Below, piece after piece: positions 50,698 through 59,151 of a DNA stretch of 64,000 nucleotides. The position numbers were made by a program, and so were the translations under genes. The notes under the pieces are model-generated. The model was not told the DNA's origin, did no database searches, and saw only the letters and a program-made list of their open reading frames with translations. Numbering within the stretch: the stretch's first letter is position 1; each line of letters starts with the position of its first letter. The DNA is from Kitasatospora griseola. Lineage in GTDB: Bacteria > Actinomycetota > Actinomycetes > Streptomycetales > Streptomycetaceae. The stretch covers positions 153,626 to 217,625 of the forward strand of contig NZ_BMRI01000008.1 of assembly GCF_014648555.1 (NCBI RefSeq), in the 5' to 3' direction.

Positions 50698-53385
50698 GTT
50701 GGTGCGGCGCTTCCGGGCGATGATCAGGATTCCGGTGCCGACCACCAGCAGGACCGCTCCGCCGACCACGGTCCAGGTCAGCGCGGTGTCGTCCATGCCG
50801 GTGAAGGCCAGGCCGCCCGACGGCTGCGTCGGCGCCGGAGTGGGCGTCGCCGGCGGGGTGGGGGCCGGGGTGGTGGGCGGCGGCGGGATCAGCTTGTTGA
50901 CCGCGGTGGTGCTGATGCCCTCCTCCAGGTGCTCGTCGTCGAGGATGACCGGTCCGAGGACCGGCTGCTCCGGCACCTGGTAGCCCTTGGGCGGAGTGAC
51001 CTCCTGCCAGTAGTACGTGCCCTTGTCGACCTCGCCGGCGCAGGCGCCGTTGTCGCCCGTGGTGCACGGGTCGCCGACCTTGGTGTCGGCCTTGTCGCCG
51101 TCGGTCTGGAGGCCGTCGGTCTTGTTGGTCTCGCGCCACAGCTGGAACACGGCGCCGGGCAGCGGCTTGCCGTCCTGGTCGTTCTTGACCAGGCGCAGCG
51201 CACCCTGCTGCTGGCTGAAGCCGAAGTCGAAGGTGTGGTCGTTCTGACCCGGGCCGCCGGTGGTCAGCGCGCGCTCGACGTAGGTGCCGCCCTTCGGGAC
51301 GGTGCCGTCGGAGTCGATCGCCTTGTTGTCGCCGACGTTCGCCTTGGTCGGGACCCAGTGGTACAGCGGACCGCCCTTGGCGTAGTCCGCCGGGTTGTCG
51401 AGCTTGACGGTGTACGCCGTGTTGGGCTTCAGACCACCGGTGACGTTGGTGTTGTCGAAGTAGTACTCACCGCGCGCGGTGGTCTTCGCCGTACCGACCT
51501 TCTTGCCGTCGGCGTCGTACAGGTTCACCGTCGCGCCCACGACCGGCTTCTGCTGCGGCAGTTGCAGACCGGAGCGCTCCGGGTCGTACCAGACCCGGTT
51601 GCCGATCTGCAGCGGCGCCTTGTCGCAGAGCACTTCGAGGTCGGCCATCGCCGCGCCCTTGCCGAAGCGGGACGTGCCGTTGGACAGTTCGTTGCCGAAG
51701 CCCGGGTCGATCCCGCCGTTGCGGAGGGTGAACATGGTGCCGGCGGTGACGATGTGGTTGGAGACGTCGTATCCGGAGGTGGCGATGGAGTTCTCGACCT
51801 TGGACAGCGCCATGCCCGCGAACGACGCGTACGGGTGGCCGACCGGGGCGGGGCGGTTCAGGTTGAAGAAGCCCTTGCCCTTGGTGGTGATCCCGCAGCC
51901 GAGGTTGACGTCCATGACGTAGGAGTCGCCGGACTTGCAGGCCTTGTTGAGGTCGGCCGAGGCGAGCACGTAGACGAAGCCGTTCGGCAGCGGGCCCTCG
52001 GGCGGGGCGGCAGCGGCCTGGTCGGCGTAGCGGTCGCGGAACGAGAGCAGCATGGAGCCGTCGGTCTCGAAGCCGATCTCGCCGAGTTCGGGCTCCGGGT
52101 TGAGGCCGCAGACCTGCCCGTTCGCCATCGGCACGGTGTCCTGCCAGGGGTACCAGAAGTAGCCGCCGCAGGCGTTCCCGGCCGGCGTGCCGTGGTAGTC
52201 GATCGGCTGGTCGAGGACGGCGGTGTCGAACTTCCCGGTGGCCGGGTCGAACGGCAGCACGATCGCCCGCAGGTCGCCGATCTTCTGCGTCGACTGGCCG
52301 GAGCAGACGCCGCCGACGTAGCCGACGCCGTCCTGCATGCCGAGGCCGAACGGCCGCCAGTCGTCCGCCGACGGGCAGTTCGGCGTCGGGATCGGGTAGA
52401 CGGCCTTGGGCTTCTCCACCGTCTTCGCCGTGGCGTCGTAGCGGTACAGCTTCCGGTCGTGGAGGTTGACCACGTACAGGTCGCGGCCGTCCTCGGAGAG
52501 CTTCAGCCCGCCGAGGCTCTCCTTGCCGACCGGGGCGACGAACCCGTCGTCCTGGGCGTTGCCGGCGTGCGCGGTGCTGCCGGCGTTCGGGACGACGGTG
52601 AACAGCGAAGTGGCCTTCGTCGCCGGGTCGGTGACGTAGATCGCGCCCGGGCCGCCGGAGCCGTACACGGTGGCGCGCTTGGCCTGGGCGGAGCTGAACA
52701 GCCGCTTGTCGTCGCGGTTCCAGGCGATGCCGAAGACGTTGCCGGTGTCGCCGGTGTTGGCGATGTTGGTGACGTCCTGGTTCACGCCCCGGGAGCGGTA
52801 CGGGAAGGTCAGCAGGGTGCGGCCGCTCGCCGGGTCCAGGGAGGCCGGCTGGCAGGCGGTGGCCAGCGGGGCGTTCTGCTGGCAGTAGTCGGCCGGGTTC
52901 CAGAAGCCGGTGGTCAGGGCCGCGTGCTTGCCCGCCGACAGGTCGACGAACTCCTCGTTGCTGCTGAGCTTGTCCGGCGCGCCGGGCAGGCCCTCGCGGG
53001 AGGCGAAGGCCGGGAACAGCACGCCCGGCTTCGGATTGACCACCTCGACGCGGTACTTGCCGCTCGCCGTCGCCTTGGCGGGCTTCAACGTCACGGTGCC
53101 GTCGGCGGCGGTGACCGCGGTGCTGATGGCGCCGTCCTCGCCGGTCAGGGTGACCGTCACTCCGGCCATGCCCGGCTCCAGCGCCGGTCCGGACCAGGTT
53201 CCGCTCTCGTCGACCGTCCGCACCACCTGGACCGTCACCGAACCTTCGGCGGTCACCGGCGAGGCGGAGGGCGCGGTGACGGCGGCGGTGGCGGCGAGGG
53301 CCGCCACCACGGCGGCGGCCCGCCCGGCCGTCCGCCGGCCCGCGCGGGGCGCGGGCGCTCGGGTTTCCTGTTCTGTCTGGGTCAT
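50695..53385 (-). CDS. LAxTG-type sortase-anchored surface adhesin with SdrD-B/SpaA domains
   Basis: The 896-residue protein has a signal peptide ending near residue 47. A collagen-binding-B-like first domain and a large middle region with propeller-like strands (SLGGLKLSEDGRDLYVVNLHD) follow. Then come an SdrD B-type domain (QIGNRVWYDPERSGLQ, GEYYFDN) and a SpaA/prealbumin-like domain (ALRLVKNDQDGKPLPGAVFQL, YWQEVTPPKGY). A Pro/Thr linker leads to LAFTG (about residue 859), a hydrophobic span and RKRRTN. LAxTG is the motif of class E sortases in streptomycetes, so the protein should be linked to peptidoglycan. No sortase gene is in the window. Confidence 0.85.
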   Translation of the reverse strand: MTQTEQETRAPAPRAGRRTAGRAAAVVAALAATAAVTAPSASPVTAEGSVTVQVVRTVDESGTWSGPALEPGMAGVTVTLTGEDGAISTAVTAADGTVTLKPAKATASGKYRVEVVNPKPGVLFPAFASREGLPGAPDKLSSNEEFVDLSAGKHAALTTGFWNPADYCQQNAPLATACQPASLDPASGRTLLTFPYRSRGVNQDVTNIANTGDTGNVFGIAWNRDDKRLFSSAQAKRATVYGSGGPGAIYVTDPATKATSLFTVVPNAGSTAHAGNAQDDGFVAPVGKESLGGLKLSEDGRDLYVVNLHDRKLYRYDATAKTVEKPKAVYPIPTPNCPSADDWRPFGLGMQDGVGYVGGVCSGQSTQKIGDLRAIVLPFDPATGKFDTAVLDQPIDYHGTPAGNACGGYFWYPWQDTVPMANGQVCGLNPEPELGEIGFETDGSMLLSFRDRYADQAAAAPPEGPLPNGFVYVLASADLNKACKSGDSYVMDVNLGCGITTKGKGFFNLNRPAPVGHPYASFAGMALSKVENSIATSGYDVSNHIVTAGTMFTLRNGGIDPGFGNELSNGTSRFGKGAAMADLEVLCDKAPLQIGNRVWYDPERSGLQLPQQKPVVGATVNLYDADGKKVGTAKTTARGEYYFDNTNVTGGLKPNTAYTVKLDNPADYAKGGPLYHWVPTKANVGDNKAIDSDGTVPKGGTYVERALTTGGPGQNDHTFDFGFSQQQGALRLVKNDQDGKPLPGAVFQLWRETNKTDGLQTDGDKADTKVGDPCTTGDNGACAGEVDKGTYYWQEVTPPKGYQVPEQPVLGPVILDDEHLEEGISTTAVNKLIPPPPTTPAPTPPATPTPAPTQPSGGLAFTGMDDTALTWTVVGGAVLLVVGTGILIIARKRRTN

Positions 53386-53473
53386 GCCCTGCTCTCGTCG
53401 TCAGGAAGGCACGCCGAACCCCCGCAGCAAGTTCACCGATTCGGTCCCGCGCACTCCTCGTTTGGCCGAATAA

Positions 53474-53499
53474 TAAGCGGAATAGACACGTCCCGCTTA
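53474..53499. promoter_or_regulatory. inverted repeat in the AT-rich adhesin upstream region
   Basis: TAAGCGG (53474-53480) and CCGCTTA (53493-53499) are perfect arms with a 12-base spacer, about 90-115 bases upstream of the adhesin start. The surrounding 60 bases are markedly AT-richer than the window, as expected of a promoter or 5' leader. Confidence 0.45.
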
Positions 53500-53950
53500 C
53501 TTACCAAGCAAATTGACGATTCATCGGGAAGCACGACCGATCAGTTCCGTGCGCTCCCCACGCCCCGGGGCCCGGCCCGCGCGCCCGCACGCCGCTTCCC
53601 CCCGCGCCGCTCCCCGCCGCTCCCCCGCAGCTCGCGCGCCCGGCGCGCGGCGGAAAATCCCCGCGCCCATTCCGCGGAGCCGGTGTGTGAGTACGACTGC
53701 AGATCATCACGACCGAACCGCCCCGCCGTCAAAGCATGCCATTGCCGCCAAGTCGACTTTGAGACAATTCCCCTGACAGTTCCTCGGCCCGGTGGCGAGG
53801 CGCCCCGACATCTCCACCTGACCCCCGGGCCGACTCCGCGACGCCCTGTCGGGGTGACCCGCCCCGGCGTCCGGTGCGGCGGCACCGCCTAGCCTTGACG
53901 GCACGCGGCCCCGACCGGCGGGCCGACCTGCGGGAACGGAGGGGAGCGGG
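53500..53950. other. long intergenic stretch between adhesin and LysR genes
   Basis: Apart from the AT-rich adhesin promoter region, about 450 bases of C/G-rich sequence hold no frame with convincing protein character on either strand. The LysR promoter must lie at its right end; no clear T-N11-A operator was picked out. Confidence 0.4.
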
Positions 53951-54811
53951 ATGGAACTGCGGCAGCTGGAGGTCGTCGTCGCGGTGGCCGAGGAGGGCGG
54001 TTTCACCGCGGCGGCGCGGCGGCTGCACGTCGTGCAGTCGGCGGTGTCCGGCACCGTCCGGACGCTGGAGAAGGAGCTCGGCGTCCAGCTGTTCGAGCGC
54101 ACCACGCACCGGGTCACCCTGACCTCCGCCGGGACGGCGTTCGTCCCGGCCGCCCGGGCCGCGCTGCGGGCGGCGGATCTGGCGCGGGCGGCGGCGGACG
54201 AGGCGCGCGGGGTGCTGCGCGGGGTGCTGACCATCGGCACCATGCAGGGCGTCTGGCTCGGCCTCGACCGGGTGCTCGCCGAACTGCGGGCCGAGCACCC
54301 GGGGTTGACGATCCGCCTGCACCAGGCCGCGGCCGTGGACATCCGCGCCGGGCTGCGCGACGGCACCGTGGACGCGGCGATCGTCGCGTTCGACCGGCAG
54401 CAGCAGCGCGGTCTGACGGTGCGTTCGCTGGCCTGCGAGCCGATGGTGCTGGCCGCCGCGCCGGGCCGCGCCTTCGCCCACCCCGGCCGGGTGCGCTTCG
54501 AGGAACTCGCCGGCCTGCCATTCGTCGACTTCGCCCCGGGCTGGGCGGTCCGGTCCGCGGTCGACCGGGCGTTCCGGGCTGCCGGTGTCGAGCGGACGGC
54601 GGTCTTCGAGGTCAACGACATCGTCGCCGCCGCCGAACTGGTCCGCCACGACCTCGCCGTCTGCGTCCTGCCCGAGTCGATCGCCGCCCACTTCCCCGAC
54701 CTGGCCCTGCGCCGCTTCACCCGCGGGCAGCCCCGCTGGGACGTCGCGGTGGCCTGCCCCGCCGGGGAGCCGACGCCCGCCGTGGCGGCGCTGCTGCGCC
54801 ACCTCGGCTGA
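53951..54811 (+). CDS. LysR-family transcriptional regulator
   Basis: The 286-residue protein has the classic N-terminal helix-turn-helix (ELRQLEVVVAVAEEGGFTAAARRLHVVQSAVSGTVRTLEKELG, seen here as FTAAARRLHVVQSAVSGTVR). A substrate-binding domain beginning LTIGTMQGVW follows. LysR proteins usually activate a nearby or divergent gene when a small ligand is bound. The convergent MFS exporter ends 12 bases away but has its own promoter far off. The target and ligand are unknown. Confidence 0.92.
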   Translation: MELRQLEVVVAVAEEGGFTAAARRLHVVQSAVSGTVRTLEKELGVQLFERTTHRVTLTSAGTAFVPAARAALRAADLARAAADEARGVLRGVLTIGTMQGVWLGLDRVLAELRAEHPGLTIRLHQAAAVDIRAGLRDGTVDAAIVAFDRQQQRGLTVRSLACEPMVLAAAPGRAFAHPGRVRFEELAGLPFVDFAPGWAVRSAVDRAFRAAGVERTAVFEVNDIVAAAELVRHDLAVCVLPESIAAHFPDLALRRFTRGQPRWDVAVACPAGEPTPAVAALLRHLG

Positions 54812-54822
54812 TCCGCCCCCGC

Positions 54823-56052
54823 TCAGCCGGCGGCGCCCTTCCGGTTCGTCGCCCAGTGCACCAGCGGCAGCAGCGGCAGCACCGCGGCGAACCCGGCGAC
54901 CGCCCACCAGCCGCCCGCGTGGAAGGCGACAGTGCCGAACTCCGAACCGAGCGCGCCGCCGAGGAAGAAGGTGGCGATGAAGACGCTGTTCAGCCGCGCC
55001 CGGGCGCCCGGGTCGAGCTGGTAGACCACGTGCTGACCGAGGATCAGCGTGGTCTGCACGGCGACGTCGAGCAGGATCGCGGCGAGCGCCAGCAGCACGA
55101 TGCTGTGCCCGCCGAGGCCCGCGAGCACCGCGCTCCCGGACGCCACCAGCAGCGCCGCCCCGGTCAGCGGCCGCCCGAACCCGCGGTCCGCCCAGCGGCC
55201 CGCCAGCGGGGCGACCAGCGCGCCCGCGGCGCCGACCAGCGCGAAGACGCCGACGCCCGCCTCCGAGTACCCGAACGCCGGGCCGGTGAGCTGGAACGAG
55301 ACCGTCGTCCAGAACGCGCTGAACGACCCGAAGACGGCCGCCTGGTACAGCCCGCGCTTCAGCAGCGCCGGGTGGGTGCGCACCAACCGCACGGTGGAGC
55401 GCAGCACCTGGTGGTACGGCAGGTCGGTGGTGGCCGCGTGCGCCGGCAGCGCCCGGTACAGGGCGACGGCGAGCAGCGCCGTCAGGGCGGCCGAGCCGAG
55501 GTACACCACCCGCCAGCCGGCAGCGCCCGCCACCAGGCTGCTCAGCGTGCGGGAGAGCAGGGTGCCGGCGAGCAGGCCGGCCATCACCCGCCCGACGATC
55601 CGGCCGCGGGCGTGGTCCGGGGCCAGGCTGGCCGCGAACGGCACGAGTATCTGCGCCACCACCGAGGTCGCCCCGCTGACCAGCGAGGCGACCAGCAGCA
55701 CCGCGAAGCTGCCCGCCGTACCGGCCACCGCCATCGCAACGGTGGTGACGACCAGCAGCAGGGCCACCAGCCGCCGCTTCTCGACCCGGTCGCCGAGCGG
55801 CACCAGGAACAGCATGCCCAGCACGTAGCCGATCTGGGTGACCGTCACCAGCGCGCCCGCCGTGGTCGTCCCGACATGGAACACCTCGGCCAGCTTCGCC
55901 AGCAGCGGCTGCGCGTAGTACAGGTTGGCGACCGTCATGCCGGTGGAGACGGCGAGCAGCGCGACGAGCCCGCCGGGCACGCCGCTCTGCGTCGTCTCCG
56001 TCGAGGTGGTGGTGGACGTGGTCGAGCTGTTGCTGCTCGGCGAGGTGGCCAT
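54823..56052 (-). CDS. MFS transporter (drug-efflux type)
   Basis: The 409-residue protein opens with about 25 Ser/Thr residues and then has 12 membrane spans. VANLYYAQPLLAKLAEVF and the loop 2-3 motif LGDRVEKRRL (GxxxDxxxRR-like) identify the drug:H+ antiporter branch close to the YnfM/AraJ group. The middle loop (PAHAATTDLPYHQVLRSTVR) separates two 6-span halves. The region upstream of its start carries flanking direct repeats and a palindrome, so it is probably induced by a ligand-binding repressor encoded elsewhere. Confidence 0.85.
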   Translation of the reverse strand: MATSPSSNSSTTSTTTSTETTQSGVPGGLVALLAVSTGMTVANLYYAQPLLAKLAEVFHVGTTTAGALVTVTQIGYVLGMLFLVPLGDRVEKRRLVALLLVVTTVAMAVAGTAGSFAVLLVASLVSGATSVVAQILVPFAASLAPDHARGRIVGRVMAGLLAGTLLSRTLSSLVAGAAGWRVVYLGSAALTALLAVALYRALPAHAATTDLPYHQVLRSTVRLVRTHPALLKRGLYQAAVFGSFSAFWTTVSFQLTGPAFGYSEAGVGVFALVGAAGALVAPLAGRWADRGFGRPLTGAALLVASGSAVLAGLGGHSIVLLALAAILLDVAVQTTLILGQHVVYQLDPGARARLNSVFIATFFLGGALGSEFGTVAFHAGGWWAVAGFAAVLPLLPLVHWATNRKGAAG

Positions 56053-56145
56053 GGCTGCCTTCCTGGGTGGTCGTGTCCTACCGCTGCGGCGATCGCAGCG
56101 TGCACCTGTGTGAGCGCCGGGGGCCGGGCCGCGCTTCCCACCCGA

Positions 56146-56189
56146 TCGCGATGATCGACGACAACTGTCATCTTTGTTCGCGATGATCG
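56146..56189. promoter_or_regulatory. operator region of the MFS gene: 12-base direct repeats around a palindrome
   Basis: TCGCGATGATCG occurs at 56146-56157 and 56178-56189 (32 bases apart, three helical turns). Between them lies GACGACA-AC-TGTCATC (56157-56172), a palindrome with one mismatch. The block is 94 bases upstream of the MFS start and is AT-richer than its surroundings. Confidence 0.5.
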
Positions 56190-56263
56190 TTCGGGCGGGC
56201 CGGCGGCCCTCGGAGGGCCAGCGACTCTCGGCGGGCCGCCAGCTCTCGGCGGGCCGGCGGCTC

Positions 56264-56686
56264 TCAGCCGGCGTCGGGGATCAGCAGGACCGGAACGCGC
56301 GAGGCGTGGCCGACGGCGTCCGAGACCCTCGGGCGGAACCAGGACGCGACCGCGCCGCGATGGTGCGGGCTGAGCACGATCAGGTCCGCCCCCAGCCGCG
56401 CGGCCGCGTCGGCGATCACCGTCGGCACCTGGCCGCGCAGCCCGTCCACCAGCTCGCCGTCGGCCTCCACCCCGGCCTCGCGCAGCGCCCGCACCGACTC
56501 GTCCAGCACCCGCCGCGCCGCGTCGTCGTCCTCCAGCGCGACCACGCTGTACTCCACCACCACGCTCGGCGCCAGGTGCAGCACGTGGACGGTCGCACCG
56601 AAGCGCCGTGCGAGCTCGGCGACCGTCGAGACGGCGTGCAGCCGGGCGTCGCTGTCGTCGACGGCCAGGACGATGCGTGTGAACAC
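56264..56686 (-). CDS. universal stress protein (UspA family), atypical nucleotide site
   Basis: The 140-residue protein has the UspA fold: RIVLAVDDSDARLHAV at the start, VHVLHLAP, and a final GADLIVLSPHHRGAVASWF leading to RVSDAVGHASRVPVLLIP. The usual ATP-binding G-2x-G-9x-G-S/T run is replaced by SPHHRGAVASWFRPRVSD, so it may not bind ATP. GTG 56686 is chosen because AAGGAG (56691-56696) precedes it by 4-5 bases; an ATG at 56713 is a poorer choice. It follows a WhiB-like gene on the same strand after 37 bases, suggesting a redox or dormancy-linked pair. Confidence 0.85.
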   Translation of the reverse strand: MFTRIVLAVDDSDARLHAVSTVAELARRFGATVHVLHLAPSVVVEYSVVALEDDDAARRVLDESVRALREAGVEADGELVDGLRGQVPTVIADAAARLGADLIVLSPHHRGAVASWFRPRVSDAVGHASRVPVLLIPDAG

Positions 56687-56723
56687 GTGAACTCCTTCTT
56701 GTTGGACCGACATCGATCCGCCC

Positions 56724-56999
56724 TCAACCCTTCCGGGCGGCCAGGCGGTCGGCCTCCGTGAGGCCTCCCCAGATCCCGAAGTCCTGGCCGGTCCGGACGG
56801 CGAAGGACGCGCAAGCCAGGCGGACGGGGCAGTCGCGGCACACCGACCGGGCCCGCCGCTCGCGCATCCGGCGGGCCTCGCCCTGCTCGCCGCACGGCGA
56901 GAAGAACACGGCGGAGTCCATGCCCCGGCAGGCGGCGCGGGCCTGCCATCCCCACTGGTTCAGCAGCGGCTCGGTGATCGGCGGCTTCATCGCGCTCAC
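56724..56999 (-). CDS. WhiB-like iron-sulphur regulator
   Basis: The 91-residue protein has the four cluster cysteines: one in ARAACRGMD (about 24) and three in CRDCPVRLAC (about 54, 57 and 63). The tryptophan turn GIWGGLTEADR and a short basic end (AARKG) follow. Wbl proteins bind a [4Fe-4S] cluster and act with sigma factor HrdB on development or stress genes. The spacing of 29 residues between the first two Cys is within the family range. ATG 56999 or 56990 may be used. It is probably co-transcribed with the stress-protein gene. Confidence 0.9.
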   Translation of the reverse strand: MSAMKPPITEPLLNQWGWQARAACRGMDSAVFFSPCGEQGEARRMRERRARSVCRDCPVRLACASFAVRTGQDFGIWGGLTEADRLAARKG

Positions 57000-57228
57000 C
57001 CCTGACGCAGGGCCGGCGGGTTCGCCGCCGCGCCCCCGGAGGCCTGCGCCTCGGACTCCAGGACCGGCCGCCGGCCGACCGCGTTCGCGCCAGTCACGGT
57101 GCGCTCCCTCGACGTTGGGCTCGGATCGACCTCCACCCTAGGAACGCGCCCCGCCCCCGGCTGGCCCGACGACGCACCCACCGCGTCCGGTCCGTGCACA
57201 CCTCCCGTCCCCGTCCGACCGGCTCCCG

Positions 57229-58062
57229 TCAGGCCTGCGTCGGCTTCGGCGTCCAGCCCGGCCCGCGCAGCACGTGGCCGAACCGGTCGGACCAGGTGCG
57301 GGCGCCGCGCACGTCCCGGGCGATCGCGACGAGTTCGTGGGTCTGCACCCGGAGGATGTTGTAGGTGTCGATGTTCTTGGTCAGGCCGTAGCGCACCCGC
57401 TCGCCCTCGGGCTCGAAGGTGCCGAAGAGCCGGTCCCAGAGGATCAGGATCCCGCCGTAGTTGATGTCGAGGTACTGGCGCTGCGATCCGTGGTGGGCGC
57501 GGTGGTGGCTCGGGGTGTTGAAGACGAACTCGACGGGCGCCCACATCCGGTCCACAACCTCGGTGTGGATGAAGAACTGGTAGACCAGGTTGATCGCGAA
57601 ACAGGCCGTCAGCACCTCGGGCCGGACGCCGATCAGCATGACCGGCAGCAGGAACGGCAGCGCCGTGACCGCCAGCAGGAACGGCTGCCGCAGCGCGACC
57701 GACAGGTTGTACCGCTCACTGCTGTGGTGCACCACGTGCACCGCCCACAGCACCCGTATCTCGTGGTGCGCGCGGTGGAACCAGTAGTACGCGAAGTCCA
57801 CGGCGATCATCCCGGCCACCCAGGCCGGCCAGCCGTCGAGGTGCCACGGCACCGCCGAGTGCAGCCGCAGCAGCACCACGGCCTCGACGATCGCCCATGG
57901 CATGGCGACCAGTTGGTTGCCGACGGCCGTCGCGATGTTCAGCAGGGAGTCGCGCCTGTCGTAGGAGGGCAGCCGGCGTCGGCGCAGCACGAACAGTTCC
58001 ACGAGCATGCCGAGGAGGAAGACCGGAGCGGAGAGCCAGAGTACGAGCGATGCGAGATCCAT
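57229..58062 (-). CDS. sterol desaturase/fatty-acid hydroxylase-superfamily protein (copy 2)
   Basis: The 277-residue membrane protein has the histidine clusters HRAHH (about 95), HVVHHSS (110) and HHRAHH (185), and the shared end YGLTKNIDTYNILRVQTHEL. It resembles the copy at 20522 throughout, but has no YhhN partner. ATG 58062 starts right after a membrane-leading DLASLVLWLSAP. It is divergent from a GntR regulator, with an exact FadR-subfamily box in the 75-base gap, so its expression is probably controlled by that protein. The lipid substrate is unknown. Confidence 0.85.
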   Translation of the reverse strand: MDLASLVLWLSAPVFLLGMLVELFVLRRRRLPSYDRRDSLLNIATAVGNQLVAMPWAIVEAVVLLRLHSAVPWHLDGWPAWVAGMIAVDFAYYWFHRAHHEIRVLWAVHVVHHSSERYNLSVALRQPFLLAVTALPFLLPVMLIGVRPEVLTACFAINLVYQFFIHTEVVDRMWAPVEFVFNTPSHHRAHHGSQRQYLDINYGGILILWDRLFGTFEPEGERVRYGLTKNIDTYNILRVQTHELVAIARDVRGARTWSDRFGHVLRGPGWTPKPTQA

Positions 58063-58082
58063 GAGCCCGGAGCATAGGGTTA

Positions 58083-58095
58083 CTGGTCCAACCAG
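58083..58095. promoter_or_regulatory. FadR-subfamily operator between desaturase and gntR genes
   Basis: CTGGT-CCA-ACCAG holds TGGTCCAACCA, which fits the FadR-subfamily GntR consensus TNGTNNNACNA at all fixed positions. It lies midway in a 75-base divergent gap and can control both genes. Confidence 0.65.
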
Positions 58096-58137
58096 ACAAC
58101 GAGTAATGCGGACGGCCCGCCTGAGTATGCTGACCGC

Positions 58138-58848
58138 GTGAACCTCCGACCCGTGGGCCCCATGCCGCTCTCCGGCCAGATCCACCGTCAGCTGATGGAC
58201 GCGATCCTCGACGGCACGCTCACCGGCGCCCTCCCCTCCGAGCGCGAACTCGCCGAGACCTTCGGCGCCAACCGGCACGCCGTCCGCGAAGCCATCAAGC
58301 GCCTGCAGCAGGGCAACCTCGTCGAGGTCAACCAGGGCGGCGCCACCCGCGTCCTCGACATCCCCGCCCACGCGGGACTCGACCTGCTCCCCGAACTCGT
58401 CATCGCCCGAGGCACGTTCAACGACGAAGCCACCGTCGGCGTCCTCGAACTCCGCGCCTGCATCGGCGCCGACGCCGCCCGCCTCTGCGCCGAACGCTCA
58501 CCCCACGTCGGCGCCCAGCTGCTCGACCTGCTCCCCCACGACGCGATGTCCGACGCCGAACTCGCCGCCACCGGTGCCGCCTACTGGACCGCCCTGGTCA
58601 CCGGCACCGACAGCCTCCCCTACCGCCTCGCCCTCAACACCCTGATGGCCGGCCTCGAAGCGATCGACGACTCCCCCACGGCGAAGCACTTCATGGCCGC
58701 CCTCCGCGACGAATCCCGCCGCACCGCCGACCTCGAACTACTCGCCCGCGCCATCACCCGCAGCGACCCCGCCGCGGCCCACGCCACGGCCACCCGCCTG
58801 CTCAACACCTCGATCACGGCCGTCCGGAACGCGGCAGACCGGCCCTGA
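58138..58848 (+). CDS. GntR-family regulator, FadR subfamily
   Basis: The 236-residue protein has the winged helix QIHRQLMDAILDGTL, LPSERELAETFGANRHAVREAIKRL and GATRVLD (about residues 13-75). An all-helical effector domain of about 150 residues follows, as in FadR/FCD proteins. FadR-type proteins often sense acyl-CoA or organic acids. The GTG at 58138 starts 42 bases after a perfect FadR-type operator, and the divergent gene is a lipid desaturase/hydroxylase. A lipid-responsive autoregulated switch is the inference. Confidence 0.88.
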   Translation: MNLRPVGPMPLSGQIHRQLMDAILDGTLTGALPSERELAETFGANRHAVREAIKRLQQGNLVEVNQGGATRVLDIPAHAGLDLLPELVIARGTFNDEATVGVLELRACIGADAARLCAERSPHVGAQLLDLLPHDAMSDAELAATGAAYWTALVTGTDSLPYRLALNTLMAGLEAIDDSPTAKHFMAALRDESRRTADLELLARAITRSDPAAAHATATRLLNTSITAVRNAADRP

Positions 58849-59151
58849 CGCCCCCGCCTTCGGCGAACGCGCCCGCCGCAGGCTCGACCGCCTCGGCCGG
58901 CGGCGCACCGCACGCACTGCGGCCGTCCGACGCCCGACCTCCGGCATGCCGCGTTCCCCGAGCCCCTCGCCGTCCGGGAAGCCGCCGCTACGCGAATCGG
59001 CGTACCGCCACGGAGAACGAACTCCCTTTGGTATAAGAGCAGTTACATCAGCGGCGACAACGGGTTCCGGCCGGCCGACGCCTCGGCTCCGGCCCACCGC
59101 CCGGCGGTCCTTCCGTCACCGACGTCGCCGTCCGACACAGGGAGTTGCAGC
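58849..59151. other. intergenic region before the NTF2-like gene
   Basis: No gene is seen in these 303 bases. A TATAAG at 59032-59037 within an AT-richer patch could be a -10 element for the downstream gene, but no matching -35 was found at 17 bases. Confidence 0.35.

Noticed and set aside
49489-53892. A 1467-codon plus-strand frame over the adhesin gene
   Set aside because: The minus strand carries the signal peptide, domains and sorting signal; the plus frame is a shadow.
59032-59037. TATAAG as a definite -10 promoter element
   Set aside because: No acceptable -35 sequence lies at 16-18 bases, so it is mentioned only as a possibility.
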